Part shown: in pieces, positions 23,601 to 35,725 of the stretch
Layout of the letters: each line of letters opens with the position of its first letter
Numbering within the stretch: the stretch's first letter is position 1
Assembly: GCA_027600665.1 (NCBI GenBank)
Contig: JADGJL010000019.1
Coordinates: forward strand, 1 to 64,000
Direction of reading: 5' to 3'
From: Irineochytrium annulatum
Lineage: Eukaryota; Chytridiomycota; Chytridiomycetes; Chytridiales; Chytridiaceae
Length of the DNA stretch: 64,000 nucleotides
Notes under the pieces: model-generated
The model's database searches: none
Told to the model about the DNA's origin: nothing
Seen by the model: only the letters and a program-made list of their open reading frames with translations
Translations under genes and position numbers: made by a program

Positions 23601-25199
23601 TTCATCTTCTTCGTCGAGTGAACGACTTCTTCGAGAGAGATACGGTTCTTCACTAAAAGCGCGATTTTTAGGTCGAGCTCGTTGAGTTGGATCTCGGTTG
23701 TGATGTTTTCACGAATTTTTTTGATGACCATCTGTCTGAGAGACTCGAGGTCAATTTCTTCTTCGAAATCCGCGTCAGAGTCATCCAGAAGCTCAATAAA
23801 TTCCTGGATCGTCTTCACAGGTGGATTTTTCAAATTCGCTGTCAAAGACTATTAGACAATCGCACTGCAGACACATTGCCTACACAAAGACTGGTAGGCG
23901 TCCTTGGCATGTTTCGCCCTCCAAACTGCTTGAATCTTTACAATAGCACTCTGATTATTCTTGTAATAATCCAGCTTTGCCTGATACGCGGCTCTCGCCT
24001 TTTTTCCTTTAATTCGGGCTTGCAACTAAAAGCTGATTTAGCAACGCGAACAAAACAGGTTTCGCACCTTCGTCCAAAGTTGCTCGCTGCTCCGCAATTC
24101 CTCCAACCGTCGCTTGTACCTTCCCCGCTGCTGGTGCATCTTCCACGCCGCCTGGACTTTAACAGCGTACTCGCCGGAGCCGTTTAAAAAAGCAAGCCTG
24201 TCTTTGTAAGCCTTTCGTGCTCTGTGCATCCGAATGATGGCCTGGGCTTTGACGATCTTAGCAAGCCGTATTTGTTCGGCGATCCTTCTGTCCTCGGCGG
24301 CCTTCGCTTCGGCATGCTTCCTTAAAGCCGCCTGCTCCTTCAGCTTTCGAAGCTCCTTCCGCGCCAAGAACCCACGGCAGACGCTTTGAGCACGGATAAT
24401 TTTCGCGATGTTCTCACTAAAGTAAGCCGCGCGCTCTTCAAAGTAACAATCAACATAGCTCGGGTCTTGTAATGGACTCACTCTCTTCCTCAGTGGGCTC
24501 TTTCAACTCTGCCTTCAGTGCGTTCTCGATGTTGCCAAACTGTGGCATCTGCACGCCAGCAGCCTCCAGCGATTGCTGCGTGGCATCTAGCTCCTTATCC
24601 GTGAACGTCAACTTCCCCACCAGATTTTTTATAGGAGGCGCAAGACCCTTAGTAGCGAGCACATGACTAAATACCCGTTACTTCCTCCTGCAAGTACGTA
24701 TATACCTTAGCGCGTGAATGCAGTAGATAACTTTGGGTATATTTTTCTTCTCATACAAATCCGTAAGCTCGAAGAAGAAAACCTGCACTCACAATTCAAA
24801 AGGAGGCAGAAGGACGATACAGAAGATCACGTACCGCTGGCAGTCCCACATCTTTCATGGCGTTCAGTAGGTAGTTGATGTTGTCCGAATGCTTATATTG
24901 CAGCTTCGTTTTGTCCTAAAGACGAACTTTAACGCTACCTTTGTCACCTCCTTACTTCAAAAATTTTTTTCACGCTAGAAGGAGAGAAGGACCGAGCGAG
25001 CCTCGCGACAATAATCCCATTCCGAAGCTCCTCCTCCAGTTCTGTCGTCGGCGCGATTTGCTCTTTAATGCACGCCTCTATCCATCTGAAACAGGTCAGC
25101 ATCCCAAACCTTGGCGCAAGCGAATTTAACGTACTCCTTGGCTTCCCCAATATGACAGAGGTATTCATACGCCTGAAGCTGCATCCGCTCCTTGTCCAT
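20687..25199 (-). CDS. IQG1: IQGAP-family Ras-GAP-like scaffold
   Basis: Cytoskeletal scaffold for the actomyosin ring and cell polarity (yeast Iqg1, S. pombe Rng2). I joined 21 exons in frame, 1178 aa from the first certain ATG (25199). Order: calponin-homology domain (AYEYLCHIGEAKEWIEACI ... IYCIHALSHVL), IQ motifs (IIRAQSVCRGFLARKE, QAIIRMHRARKAY, KVQAAWKMHQQRGRY, KIQAVWRAKHAK), RasGAP-related domain (NPFFIKLVLHYTRGAKETQFL, KTMPFGIRYIA, NLIYYRYINPAIV) and the RasGAP_C region (SMVLFDSAKVNLNLLLYMLN, end). The GAP segment has YRYINPAIV, as in IQGAPs that bind but do not activate GTPases. The 20 introns are only 39-58 nt. The frame is open upstream of the ATG (KDASW before MDKERM), so a short 5' exon is probably missing. 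One junction near 24460 has two possible solutions. Confidence 0.93.
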
Positions 25200-25873
25200 C
25201 CAAGATGCATCCTTTACAGCTACCCCTTTGTCCTTTTGAAGCCGAAGTCGGCCATGGAGGCCTTGTTTACTCGTCAGTATCGCGTACGGACAACGATCTC
25301 AACGATCTTTTTGATCTCACCCGCAACATCCTCGGCTACCGGTCGATCAAGCATTTGTGGTGGCTAGTGCAGTATCAAGGAGCGGAGTTAAAGGAAAGAT
25401 TGACGACCCTAGGGCACAACACCTTGGGCACCATCTCACCCCACGTGTCGTGCCCTGGCGGCCTGGCAAGGAGGCCAGCGACCGTATGGGCTGCTTCCTA
25501 AACGCACTTTCTTTCGCATACCCCGGTATACTCTGTGAGCACAACAGGTTGGCATCAACCGCACCTCTTCTTAATTATATCTAAATGTTGAGATACAAGA
25601 CTGGCTTATGGGTTTGGTTTAATGTAAGAAGTAATCAAGTGAGAGGGGTCCATTACTGTAAGCACAGACAACTACACTTGCCTTCATGCCCTCGATTTGT
25701 CGATAAAGACGCCTCCAAAACATAGTAGCCTTCCCAATTTCCTCTTGAACTGTAATTGATTGGCGCCTTATTTACGGACTAACCAGCGTTCTTGGGTAGC
25801 GTTGCAGTCGCGTACCGTTGTCACAATCCCTACCCTGCTCACCAGGCCAACAGCATCGGTGAAGCCGCCCTCA
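25200..25873. other. Between IQGAP and the small basic gene
   Basis: It should contain the missing IQGAP 5' exon (minus strand) and possibly the first exon of the plus-strand gene that follows. A good acceptor with branch point (ggactaaccag ... gttgcag) ends at 25807. I could not place either exon. Confidence 0.45.
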
Positions 25874-26342
25874 ATGCAAACCAAGCCGTTTTCGAAGGTA
25901 AGGACAGCTTCCCGTCGATGGCGCCGGATCGCTAACTGTTCTCCAAGGTAGTGGAGCAGATCTCCAAGAAGGGGATCAAGAAGACGCTCAAGAAAACCAA
26001 TAGCTTTCATAAACATGCTTATGATCTTCGTACGAGGGTGACCAAAACCGCTCCAAAGGACGTTCGCAAGGTTTGTTTTCTCGCGGGCCGTGCAGTCCTG
26101 ATTGCAAGTTAGGCGGTTCAAGCGGAGCTGATGATCGCTAAGACGGTCACTCCCTCGACTGTTAAGAGCCGGGCAACTGTCATGAAGAACATGGTTAAAG
26201 TCAAGCAGCAGGTGAACATTATACCTTTAAATTCTACAGCTAAATAGCGATGGTCTATGTTTCAAAGATCCTGAAGCGTGGCGTTATCAAAGAGGTTGCT
26301 GGCGGTGCTCGCCCGCTTCGCAAGGCAACCAAGGGCCGTTAA
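25874..26342 (+). CDS. Small basic protein, unknown
   Basis: Four exons (25874-25897, 25948-26070, 26113-26211, 26268-26342) join in frame to 106 aa. All three introns (50, 42, 56 nt) are in phase 0. The protein is Lys/Thr/Val-rich, with segments such as QISKKGIKKTLKKTN, STVKSRATVMKNMVKVKQQ and a C-terminal RPLRKATKGR. I recognise no family; the composition suggests nucleic-acid or polyanion binding (inference only). The frame is open back to 25808, behind a good splice acceptor, so the true N-terminus may be an upstream exon. The start ATG used here is only the first in frame. Confidence 0.42.
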
Positions 26343-26672
26343 TATTCGTGCACTTATCTTGCCGGGAGGTTGTTGTGCCTTCCGGAAAGCAATAATTTCT
26401 AATTAGCGAGTTCTCAATATACCTAAGTCGAAACGAAAAAAGAGTGCTACAAATTGTAGTGCCATAAATTGTTTTACGCAATTCGTTATTGTAGACGAAG
26501 ATAAATCCGATAGCATGAAGGCTCACTAAAATACTTCTTATATGGTATTACTCAACGCTGAAGATGCCGGAATCCCAAAAAGGCTACAGCGCGAATCGCT
26601 GCGCACATCGATCGAAAAGGGATTCTTTCAGTGCGAGCTCTTGAAGGAAGGGGTGGTTTGGCGCCGTGTCCT
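26343..26672. other. Intergenic, no gene seen
   Basis: A convergent gap between the small basic gene and the COPI epsilon stop. Confidence 0.55.
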
Positions 26673-27647
26673 TTAATTGACTAGATACGTTAATAAAGCT
26701 CCAGACACCTCAAAATACTTCATATATCTTTGCGGAAGCTCGGCCGGCTTCCCCACGGCATGCGCACAGATAATGAGATTGGCAAGCGTCTCGGGATCAC
26801 TGCTATTCTGCAACAATTTAGTTTAGAAATTTAACACATCTCACACCGTACCCGATTCAGCGACTCTACTAATAACTCCTCCGCCTCATTAAACTTCCCG
26901 GAAATCATCTTGCACACAGCCTTCCCCGTCAACAGCCTAGGCGTTACCACGTTCGAAGAAGCAAGCTCGTCAAAAGTATAAAACGCTTCTTGATATTTAT
27001 CTTCGCTTCCCTGCATAAATTTAAGACGCTGTCCATGGCTACTTCACTTACGGCAAATACATTCACCCACGCCTCAACAACCTGCGCTAGGGTTGCATCG
27101 TCCGCCCACGTCTTAAACGCGGTGACCTCCTTCCGTGCCAAGTCAACCCTGTCTATCCGGAGATAGATCTGAACGGCAAAAGCCAAACTACGATCATTTC
27201 AGCCATTTTGTATTAAAACCAAATGTACCATTCGAGGTTCTTTGGGAACAAAACAACAGCCTTTAACGCGTCCTCGAACAGCCCGTCTTGGTAAAAGATC
27301 GACGCCAGGACCACCGCCAGCAACGGTGATGAGATCCCTTGCTCCACGAGTGCTTGGGCCGTCTTCACAGCTCCTTCCTTCCCCGCGGTGTCGGAGGATG
27401 TCAGGTATTTCGCCAGCGCCTTCACCGCAACCAGCTCGGGTGAATCCGAGTCCGTGATCTCGTTCAGCGCCGGGTTGTATCTGCCCTGAGCGATGTATGC
27501 CCGATACAGGTACACCCTCCGGTCATTCCGCGCCTGATCAGATCGTGGGACGACGGCCGGATTGGTCGCATCGTTGACCACCTGCTGGAAGCCTCCCAGA
27601 TAGAACTGGTTGCGCAGGGAATGAAGCTCGTCTACACCCGAATCCAT
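26673..27647 (-). CDS. COPE: Coatomer epsilon subunit (COPI)
   Basis: Part of the COPI coat for Golgi-to-ER transport; stabilises alpha-COP. Exons 27647-27229, 27187-27052, 27010-26852 and 26807-26673 give 282 aa, near the usual ~300. The start encodes MDSGVDELHSLRNQFYLGGFQQ, the standard epsilon-COP opening. TPR-like helices follow (VEQGISSPLLAVVLASIFYQ, YLRIDRVDLARKE). The end has DPETLANLIICAHAVGK and YMKYFEVSG. Introns are 41, 41 and 44 nt. It is head-to-head with EAF3, 185 bp between start codons. Confidence 0.94.
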
Positions 27648-27832
27648 GTGAGAGGAGATCGCGACGTAAAAGATGAAGGATTGGTAGAGGCGGGCGGAGG
27701 GTGATGTGGCTCGATGTGGCGATTGAAGTTGCGGCAATTTTCGCGAAGTTCGGACTAAACCAACGCAACTTGGCATCCTCTTACTGTTGCTGTGATTGAG
27801 CGCGGCTTCTCCGACTTACCCGTGAAGTCGCA
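27648..27832. promoter_or_regulatory. Putative bidirectional promoter COPE/EAF3
   Basis: Only 185 bp separate the two divergent start codons, so both promoters and 5' UTRs must share this stretch. No TATA box or specific site recognised. Confidence 0.5.
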
Positions 27833-29085
27833 ATGCTCTTTGCGGCGAACGAGAAGGTGTTGTGCTATCACGGGCCACTCATTTATGAGGCCAAGGTTAG
27901 GATCACTGCAGCCCTTGGAAGCTGACCGCGTCGTATAGGTTTTGAAGGGTGAGGTATGGAGCGCCAAGCCGAATAAGGACGACAACGGACCACACTATTT
28001 CGTGCACTACAAGGGTTGGAAGCAAACGTGAGGACTGACGATAAAAGCCGTACCGTGTGCTAACAGGCATTGCAAAGATGGGACGAGTGGGTTCCTGAGG
28101 CACGTGTGCTCAAATTCAACGACGAAAACTTGAAGACGCAGTCCGACCTGTTGGAGACGTTGCAGTCGAAGAAGTCCAAGTCGACGGAGAAGAAGGTGTC
28201 GGTGGATTCGGAGAAGTCGGCGACGAAGAAGAGACCTCGTGAAACTGGGGAGAAGGTACCGGGAGTGGCTGCGGTTCTGGTGCTAACCGCGAGAAGGAAG
28301 ATGAGTTTGTCAAGCGGCCGGAAGTGAAGATATCGATACCCGAATCCCTAAAGATTCAACTTGTGGACGACTGGGAGAACATCACGAAGAATCAAAAGGT
28401 ATATGCGTTAGAGGGTACCTCGATTAATTCTGTGTTCTCAGGTTGTTGTAATACCTCGAAACCCAAATGTTATCGAGATTTTAAACCTCTACCGGGAGTC
28501 GCTTAGTAAGAAGAACAACGGGAAGGAAAGGTTTTACCCTTTTTTTTTCATCTCCTTCTGACGTCGACAAAGCCGTACAGAAGAGGTCGGACAGGAGATT
28601 GTGGATGGGCTAAAGGTGTACTTTGATCGAGCCTTGGGGAGCATCCTTCTTTATCGATTCGAGCGACCACAATACGTTGAGTTGCGGAAAAGCTTCCCCG
28701 ATAAGGCTATGTCCGAAGTGTACGGAGCAGAACATCTCTTACGATTGTTCGGTAACTATGCTCATCTCGTCCATACGCCGCCATTGGGACTAACAATCAT
28801 CACTTCAGTTCAGCTTCCGCAGCTGATTGCACATACCAATATGGACGTAGAGTCGATCACAACCTGCCGGGATCACTTCGTCGAATTTTTAAAGTAATTC
28901 AAATCTTAATTTAGTCAACATCTAACCTGTTAGATTCATGGAGGCGAATGCACAAAAGTTCTTTGCTGACGGGTACGAGGAAGTCTCGCCCGAGTATGGT
29001 AACCGTCGAGCGTCATCCCTGCTTTATGTTTATTTTCTAGACTAACACGACTAATTTTACAGTCGCGATTGCTCGTGGCCCGTGA
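27833..29085 (+). CDS. EAF3: Chromodomain/MRG protein (EAF3/MRG15/Alp13 family)
   Basis: Chromatin reader of H3K36 methylation, subunit of NuA4 acetyltransferase and Rpd3S deacetylase complexes. Eight exons (27833-27895, 27939-28027, 28078-28255, 28297-28398, 28442-28505, 28581-28893, 28934-28998, 29063-29085) give 298 aa. The chromodomain has VLCYHGPLIYEAKVL, HYFVHYKGWKQTWDEWV and RVLKFNDENL. A basic linker follows, then the MRG domain: ISIPESLKIQLVDDWENIT, LLYRFERPQY, YGAEHLLRLF and the C-terminal YEEVSPEYVAIA. All the aromatic chromodomain residues expected for methyl-lysine binding seem present. Confidence 0.94.
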
Positions 29086-29170
29086 TTGTAAATACTTGTA
29101 CTGTACTAGTAATAGACACTGCCATAAATTAGAGTGCTTGTGGTTTCGCACTTGTTTTAACATCCACATC

Positions 29171-31436
29171 ATGACCACGTTCGCTGATGCCTTCTCGACC
29201 ACAAACGCGAAGGCAAAAGAGAGCTCGGAGATCCTGATCACGAGGCTCCGCAGAGGCCGGCAGATAGACGTCGAGATCGCCGACTTCATCAAGGAACGGG
29301 CCGCCATCGAGGAGCGTTATGCCAATGAGTTGGTGAAGCTGTCACGGAAAGCCATCCAGATTGAACGGGAACACATGGGGTGGGATAATTCATTTTCGCG
29401 CACGTTCCTTACGCCTACTAGAGGGTTTAAGGACGTATGGGACGTCATCATGCAGGGCACGTTCGACATTTCCGAAGCTCATAGGAAGTTCTCAGTTTCC
29501 ATTACGGACCAAATCGAAAGGACATTACGTGCAAGAGGCGAGGCTGACGTGACTTGGGCAAAGCAGAAACAGGTGGGAACTCTCGGGACGTTTTTCGCTG
29601 ACTCGTGGAATTAGTACGAAATCGAGCTGGCCAAAATGGTGAAGGACTATGACGACGAGTACAAGCGTATTCGGAAGTCGGACGGGAGCGAGAGCAAGGG
29701 GCTGGTGTTCTTTAAGAAGTCGAAGGCGCGGGACACAGCCTTGACGGCTGACACGAAAGCCGCGCTAGTAAAGGCGGACGAGGTATTCACGTCGAAGGCT
29801 CTTCCGATGTATCAGGTGGCTATTTGACCCTCTGACGGCTGTTGACAACTTGTAGCGATTCCAAACGATGGACGAAAGCCGTATCTCATTTTTAAAGGGA
29901 AAGCTTGAACTTTACGCGTCGTCGGAGGCAGCTCTTGTGAAGGGCATGAGCGAGGTGAGCATACAAGTAGCGCGATGGAAGGCTGACGAGCTTAGGTGCC
30001 GGACCGATTCTTAGCGAGTGCGTTGGCGGTCGAAACATCCATCGAAGTGGAATTTTTTTGTTCAAAAAAGGGTAACAACCAAGGATTCACCGCGACCTTT
30101 GGGGACGGCGGCAGCGGATCTGAAACGCCCGGAAAGACTTCAGTCACCGCCCCGACGGATAGTAACATCGTAACACAGGTGGAATGCCCTCCTTGCCTTT
30201 GGGTAAAAGACGAAACTGAACTGCTGTCAGCCTTTAGTGGACTCGGAGGGCTTCAGTCTGCCACCGGCAAATGATTTCAGATGGCAGCCTCCAAACAACG
30301 ATTCTGATGACGAGAAGGATGACGCCTCGGACCCGGCTGCGCCCCAGAAGCTGAAAATATCCATTAAGTCCGACGCGATCGAAGACAGTCCCGATGCCGC
30401 CTTAAAGACAATGCAAACTTTGGCAGCAACTTTACAGTCAATGCCAACAACGAAAAGAAGGGCGTAAGTTGTGACCAATGTTCCGCACTTAGTGTTAACG
30501 CTAATGGCGTGAAGATCCGAGAGGCAGAACGGTGCGCTTCCGGAGGCCAAAGCGAAGCCGCTCGATGTCCCTCTCTTTGCAGAACCGCAGGGAATGGAGG
30601 AGCCGCTGATGGCACCAATGCAGCCGGCAGTCTTTGCAACGTCACCATCCCCCCGCATCTCCGTGGATTCTAACATTCTCGAGACTGTGAATGTGATCGT
30701 CCATGACGGCGAGATTGACAAGCTCATGCTTACGGGCGAGATAAAAGTCTCGCTCTCTGAGTGGTTCGGCGACCTCCAGGATACCCGACTTCGAATCGTC
30801 AACCACCCGGTCCTCGAGAAAGTCGTACTTAACCCCAACTTTGCTACGGAGCCCGACGCCGCGCGACCGGACGAGATTTCTCTCAACACACGCGCTCTCT
30901 CGCAGCAGCCCAATGCGTCCGCCACAATACTTAAATACAAGGTGCTAGTGGACGCTGCGGATCAAGACGCGTTCGCACCGTTGCTCGTGAACGCCATTTG
31001 GAAGAGCGAGGCCTCGCACGTATCCATCTTACTTGTGTATCAGTACAACGAGGAGGTGCGGAGCCGGATTCCGCTTAAGGACGTAACGTTCTACGTGTCG
31101 CTCGCGGGCGAGCTCCAGGTCGGGAACGTGCAAACTAAGCCTACGGGGCTTTGGTATCCGGAGAAGAAGGCGCTGCTATGGAAGGTTGGTGATGTGGATG
31201 CCGATATTACCGGGGCACCAGGAGAGACATCGCCGACGCCAAGCCAGGAGCCCCATAAGCTGCTTGCAAGGTTTGAGAGGGTTAGCGGCGAGCCGATTTC
31301 GCCTGGGACCGTGAACGTGCGGTTTGTCAGCCCGATGGTGGTGTCTGGGGTGAGCTTAGAGGCGCTGGACAAGGAGGTGTTGACGGTAGGCAAGGTTTCG
31401 TATCAAACGTCGACGGGGAAATATGCTGCGCTGTAG
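29171..31436 (+). CDS. SYP1: F-BAR/muHD endocytic adaptor (Syp1/FCHO)
   Basis: Early clathrin-coated-pit protein that bends membrane through its F-BAR domain and recruits cargo and Ede1/Eps15 through its mu-homology domain. Exons 29171-29572, 29615-29815, 29856-29954, 29996-30178, 30231-30463 and 30515-31436 give 679 aa. The F-BAR domain includes FADAFSTTNAKAKESSEIL, ERAAIEERYANELVKLSRKA and DVWDVIMQGTFDISEAH. A Pro/Ser/acidic linker carries VDSEGFSLPPA, the pattern seen just after the F-BAR in this family. The C-terminal muHD starts near DSNILETVNVIVHDGEI and ends GKVSYQTSTGKYAAL. A 42-nt segment (29381-29422, GT...AG, stop-free) in the F-BAR part may be an extra intron; spliced length would be 665 aa. 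Confidence 0.9.
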
Positions 31437-31764
31437 TTACCCGTAATGAGGTGTGAGAGATATATTGTCTTGCAACACAGAGTGGGGCTTGAGTCAGGAG
31501 GTATCTAATGGTGCAAGTTAGCGAAAGTAATGCGAGTAATGCAATGAATGATTGATCGCTAGTTCTTTGTTTTTAATTTATGCCTGATCACACCTCTAAC
31601 CACAGAACGGTAAAATTCGCAAACGGAGCCCGGCACCCTCCGCAAACAAAAAGGATGAAACAAAATTGCAAAAAGTCAATATGCTTTGAAGAATATCCGT
31701 CGAATAAAGAACACAGAGAGAGTGAAGTGACCCAAAAAACCAATGCAATTTGATGTACGGAGCA
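31437..31764. other. Intergenic, no gene seen
   Basis: A convergent gap between the endocytic adaptor and the bZIP gene. Confidence 0.55.
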
Positions 31765-33986
31765 TCAATAATGAGCCCTCGTGGACAGGGTGTTGGACAA
31801 AGTGGAGTCGATAGCTTTAATGTCGAGCCCGTTGGCAAGCGCAATTTCACCTTTGAACGCATATACCGTTAATAAAATTGCCCACGCTACAAGGGACTAG
31901 TTTATGAACTTACAATGCCGGTTCGACAACAACAGCGCCTTCAAATTCAGCACCTCCTCTCTCAAATCCGCAGTCAGATCCCTCAAACTCTCGTTCTCCT
32001 CCGTCAGGTGTTCAACCCTCTGCTGCAGCTCCGATACCCATGCCTTCTTCTTCTGCCGACACTTAAGGGCCGCTTGCCGGTTCTTCTCCAAGAAGGCCTT
32101 ACGCTTCTCTTCCTCCGTCCCACCGTCCGCACTCGCGGAGCGTGAAGCCCCGGCATTAGTCGAGCGGCCGACTGGGCGGGATCGGCTAGACGTAGGGCGT
32201 GGGGAAGGACGTGGGGACGATCTTTCGGTGTAAGGGGAGGACGGAGACTTGGCGCGGACGAATTGGTGCAGCGGGGAGAGCCGTTGCCGTTGGGTGCTGG
32301 GTTGAATATCCATCTATTATAAACAAATCAAGCCGTAAGCATTACATGCAGACCATGCAACGGAGGAAAACCCACCCGGTCTCCTGGCATCGAGACTGGG
32401 ATCGTGATCGACTCCTCCTTAAAAATTATAGGCGGTGTCTCCTGCCTCCCCGTGTGCTCGCGCTCGTGTAACGGCGGCCGACCCCAAACCTCGGACCCGC
32501 GGCCGTCCATGTCGACGTCATCTTCATCGGCGGCCTCAAACGCCTCGCCGGCCCTCCTTTTCCGCCCACCGGCAACCGCGGCGCCGCGCGCCGGCTGCCG
32601 ACGCTGCTGCTGCGCTATCCGTTCCGCGTACCCAGACCCCGGGTTCGCCGGCGGCGGCATCGAATTCTGGCCGCCTTTAACGTGCGGTAGTGGCGGGCCT
32701 TCCGTGAGTGGATTCGACGTGGCTGCAGCCGCGGCCGCCACGACCAGGTTGGTGAGCGCGGATGTTGTCGCTGGCGGGGGGGTCTGGTTGGCACCATGGA
32801 CGGGCGTCGGGTCCCTCGACGAAGCGGAAAGACTCGCGATGGTTGTGGGCGGGGAGTTCTTGACGTAAATAGCCGAGTCCGAGGACGCGGAGGAGGTGGA
32901 AAGCGGAGCGGTTAAGGCCGTCGCTGCCGGCGCGTCGGGTGCGTCCTGCTGGCCACTTTCAGGGTCCTGATGCTTTGCCGAAGACGCGGCAGAGGCGGAT
33001 ACGTGGTGGTGCTGGTGGTGGTGAGATGGTGGCGGCGGCGGGGCCATAATTGATGATGAGTAAAATCGAGGAGAGAAAAGTGGTCGCGAGAACACGTCCA
33101 TCCGGTCGAGCAAGGATGCCGGTGAGAAGCACCCGGCGCCGGAACTGTTGGCACCGGCGCTCAGGGTCGCGCTGGTGGTAGAACTGCTATTCAGGCCAGC
33201 CGGATGTCGGCCGGCAGAGGTAAGGAGCGGCGGCAGGACAGGCTTCGGGCTCGCGCTGTAGCCGAATACGGAAGAGGTTGCAAGGAAGGATGGCGGGGGT
33301 GGCTGGCCGAAGGAAGAGGATGAGGGCCCAGAGCCCGCTGAGAAGCTTTGCTCGAAGATGTTCGGCTCCATCTCTAACTTCGACACCGACGCGAGAAAAC
33401 GATTCGGCGTCTGCTCAATCGTCGGCAACGGCGAGGGTGATATGCCCATCGGGAAGTCCAGGAGCCCGTTGTTCAGCCGGTGTTGGATCATCGTGGCGTT
33501 CGCGTTCGACGGCGCGATTTGAGACAATGACGGTAGAGTGGAAGAAGGTCCGCGCGAGTTGACCGCGGCGGCAAGGGGGTTCTCAAAGTACGAGTTCGGC
33601 GACTGAGGTGCAGGTGGTTTTTCAATCGAACCAGACAAGGGCATGGGCAGCGAGCACGCTGTCTCCAGAAGATCAACGTCCAGGCTCAGATCTGGTGGCG
33701 GCAGCGAGGTAAGGTCGAATACCGAGTCGAGGAGCGAAAGCAACGGCGAGTCGCTCTGCGCCGGAAGAACCGAGATGGGGCTGACGGTGTCTGGGGAGGA
33801 AGTTCCCGAGACGACGGGGTCGAGCGCTGGTGGTGGCGTCGGCGACGGTGATGGAGGGCTATGGACAGACTCGGGAGCCGGAGCGGGAGGCGCCGGGGCG
33901 GATGAGCTCGATGACGTTCTCACTGTCTCGTCAGGCGACGTACACCCGACGTCATCCACAGCAGTCGTGCACGATGTCATCGTCAT
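31765..33986 (-). CDS. ATF/CREB-family bZIP transcription factor
   Basis: Exons 33986-32376, 32313-31914 and 31850-31765 give 698 aa. The bZIP is in exon 2: basic region KRKAFLEKNRQAALKCRQKKK, then AWVSELQQRVEHLTEENESL and a leucine zipper to about LKALLLSNRHC. The N-x-x-A-L-K-C-R-Q basic region and the Cys after the zipper match Atf1/Sko1-type stress factors that bind CRE sites (TGACGTCA). A 28-codon last exon continues after HC as EIALANGLDIKA. The N-terminal 540 residues are Ser/Pro/Ala/Thr-rich and disordered, with a short GGRKRRAGE basic patch. In Atf1 orthologues such regions carry MAP-kinase (S/T-P) sites; several SP/TP pairs are visible here. The start ATG is the first in frame. Confidence 0.9.
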
Positions 33987-34255
33987 CGCAGACTCCAGCA
34001 AAAAAGAATGAGACCCCACCGAAAATGACTTTGCCAAATTCTGCCGGAAAACTACTCTTATCCTTTACACCCCTGAAAAATTCTAAGTGCCCGGCGCGCA
34101 GATATTGGTCAACAAATATTTCGTATTCTTCACCATGGTCAGACCCTAAGGATTAACGCGTCAACAAGAACTAACAGGGATAATAGTATAGTGTATATTG
34201 TGAGACCAAACAGTGGATGACGATTACACCACAATCCTCCATCTCTGCGTTAACT

Positions 34256-35725
34256 CTACTTGTAGTACCGGCTCGGCACGAACGGCATCTTAACAACTTT
34301 GGCCTTCTGCACCCTGTTCCTCACCGTGACCATGAGCTCGGTTCCAATCTTATGGTGGCCGTCAGCGACATATCCCATAGCGATGTTCTGCTTGAGAACT
34401 GGAGAAGGACAGCCCGACGTCACTTTGCCAATGATGGTTCCGGAGGTGGTCGAAATTGGGGCGTTTTCTGTTAACAGTGTTGTCAATGGCGGCATGAGGT
34501 GTAAATGGCAAGGACCAAAAGATGGAACTGCTCCACCCTCCACCAATATAAACTTTCCCTTTCCTCGACCTACCTCTAGCCGGCGAGCCCTCGACAATCA
34601 GACCGACCCTCCTCCTCTCCACCTTCACCTCCTTCCTCACCTGGCCCAACACCCTCTTTTCCCCCAAAAAGCCGCCCTTCTCCCTCCTCCCCTTCCCAAT
34701 AGTCCACGTCAGCCCCGCCTCGACGGGAGATGTCGTATCATCAATATCATGCCCATATAGACACAGCCCAGCCTCGAGTCTCAGGCTGTCACGCGCACCA
34801 AGGCCCGCAAGCTCAACGGACAGCTGCGCAAGGAGGGCCGTCGCAAGGGAAACGGCTTGGGAGTGCGGAAGGGACAGCTCAAAGCCGTCCTCGCCGGTGT
34901 AGCCACAGCGGGAAATGGTCAAAGGAATAGTGGAAGTGGCTTTGGGGAGCGTGAGTTTGGTCGTGGTGGAGCTCATGAATTTAAGATCGGGGAGGGAGAA
35001 GGAGGGGTTTAGGGCGGAGAGGGCCTAGATTCCATAATCGGAAATTGTACCGGTGAGATGTTGGTTCTTAAGGCTAGGCACTACCCACGCCTCGATTGGA
35101 CTCTCACCTCGGCCGCCTTAGGGCCCTGAAGAGCCAACAGAGCGTGATCCACCACCTCCACCTTAACATCCCCCTTAAACGCCTTCCTGTGCTTCTCCAC
35201 GTGTTGTCTAATTTTCTCCGCGCTCCCGGCGTTGTTCACAACCCCGAAAGTCGTGTCGTCGATTCTCGTGATGACCGTGTCGTCCACGATCCCGCCCTCC
35301 TCGTTTGTAAAAACCGACAGCGTCGACTGACCCGCGGGCAGGGCGGACGTGTCGGCCACAACGAGCGTCTCGAGGAATCGAGCCGCATCCTTGCCCGACC
35401 ACCTGGCGTTAGGTGATCAGCTCTTGCCTTCGGTGAATACACAGTCGACGTAAACACTTACCTCGTCTGCATCATGTGGCCGACATCGAACAAACTCGCG
35501 TTCTCCCTCGTCCAGTGATGGCTGGCAAGCACGCCGAGTTTTTGATACTGCAGCGGCATGGACCAGCCGGCGAACTCGACCATCTTGCCGCCGTTCGCGA
35601 CGTGGAAGTCGTGCAGGGCCGTGCGGGACCAGTTGGCCTACATCGATCAATATAAAAGCAGGTAAGAGCAGTGAGAAGGCCGAAGGATAACGTACCGCGG
35701 CCGTAGAGAAGCGACGAGCGAGCAT
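34256..35725 (-). CDS. GCV1: Aminomethyltransferase, glycine cleavage T-protein
   Basis: Mitochondrial enzyme of the glycine decarboxylase complex; transfers the aminomethyl group from lipoyl-H protein to tetrahydrofolate. Exons 35725-35696, 35637-35462, 35402-35108, 35024-34574 and 34467-34256 give 387 aa. A short basic presequence [10 protein letters not shown] is followed by [41 protein letters not shown], the folate-site segment [29 protein letters not shown] and a C-terminal barrel domain ending VPSRYYK. All T-protein blocks are present. It is head-to-head with RER1, 73 bp between start codons. Confidence 0.95.

Noticed and set aside
24481..24666. Frameshift or pseudogene in IQGAP
   Set aside because: The apparent frame change is solved by an ordinary 46-nt intron; the rest of the gene is intact.
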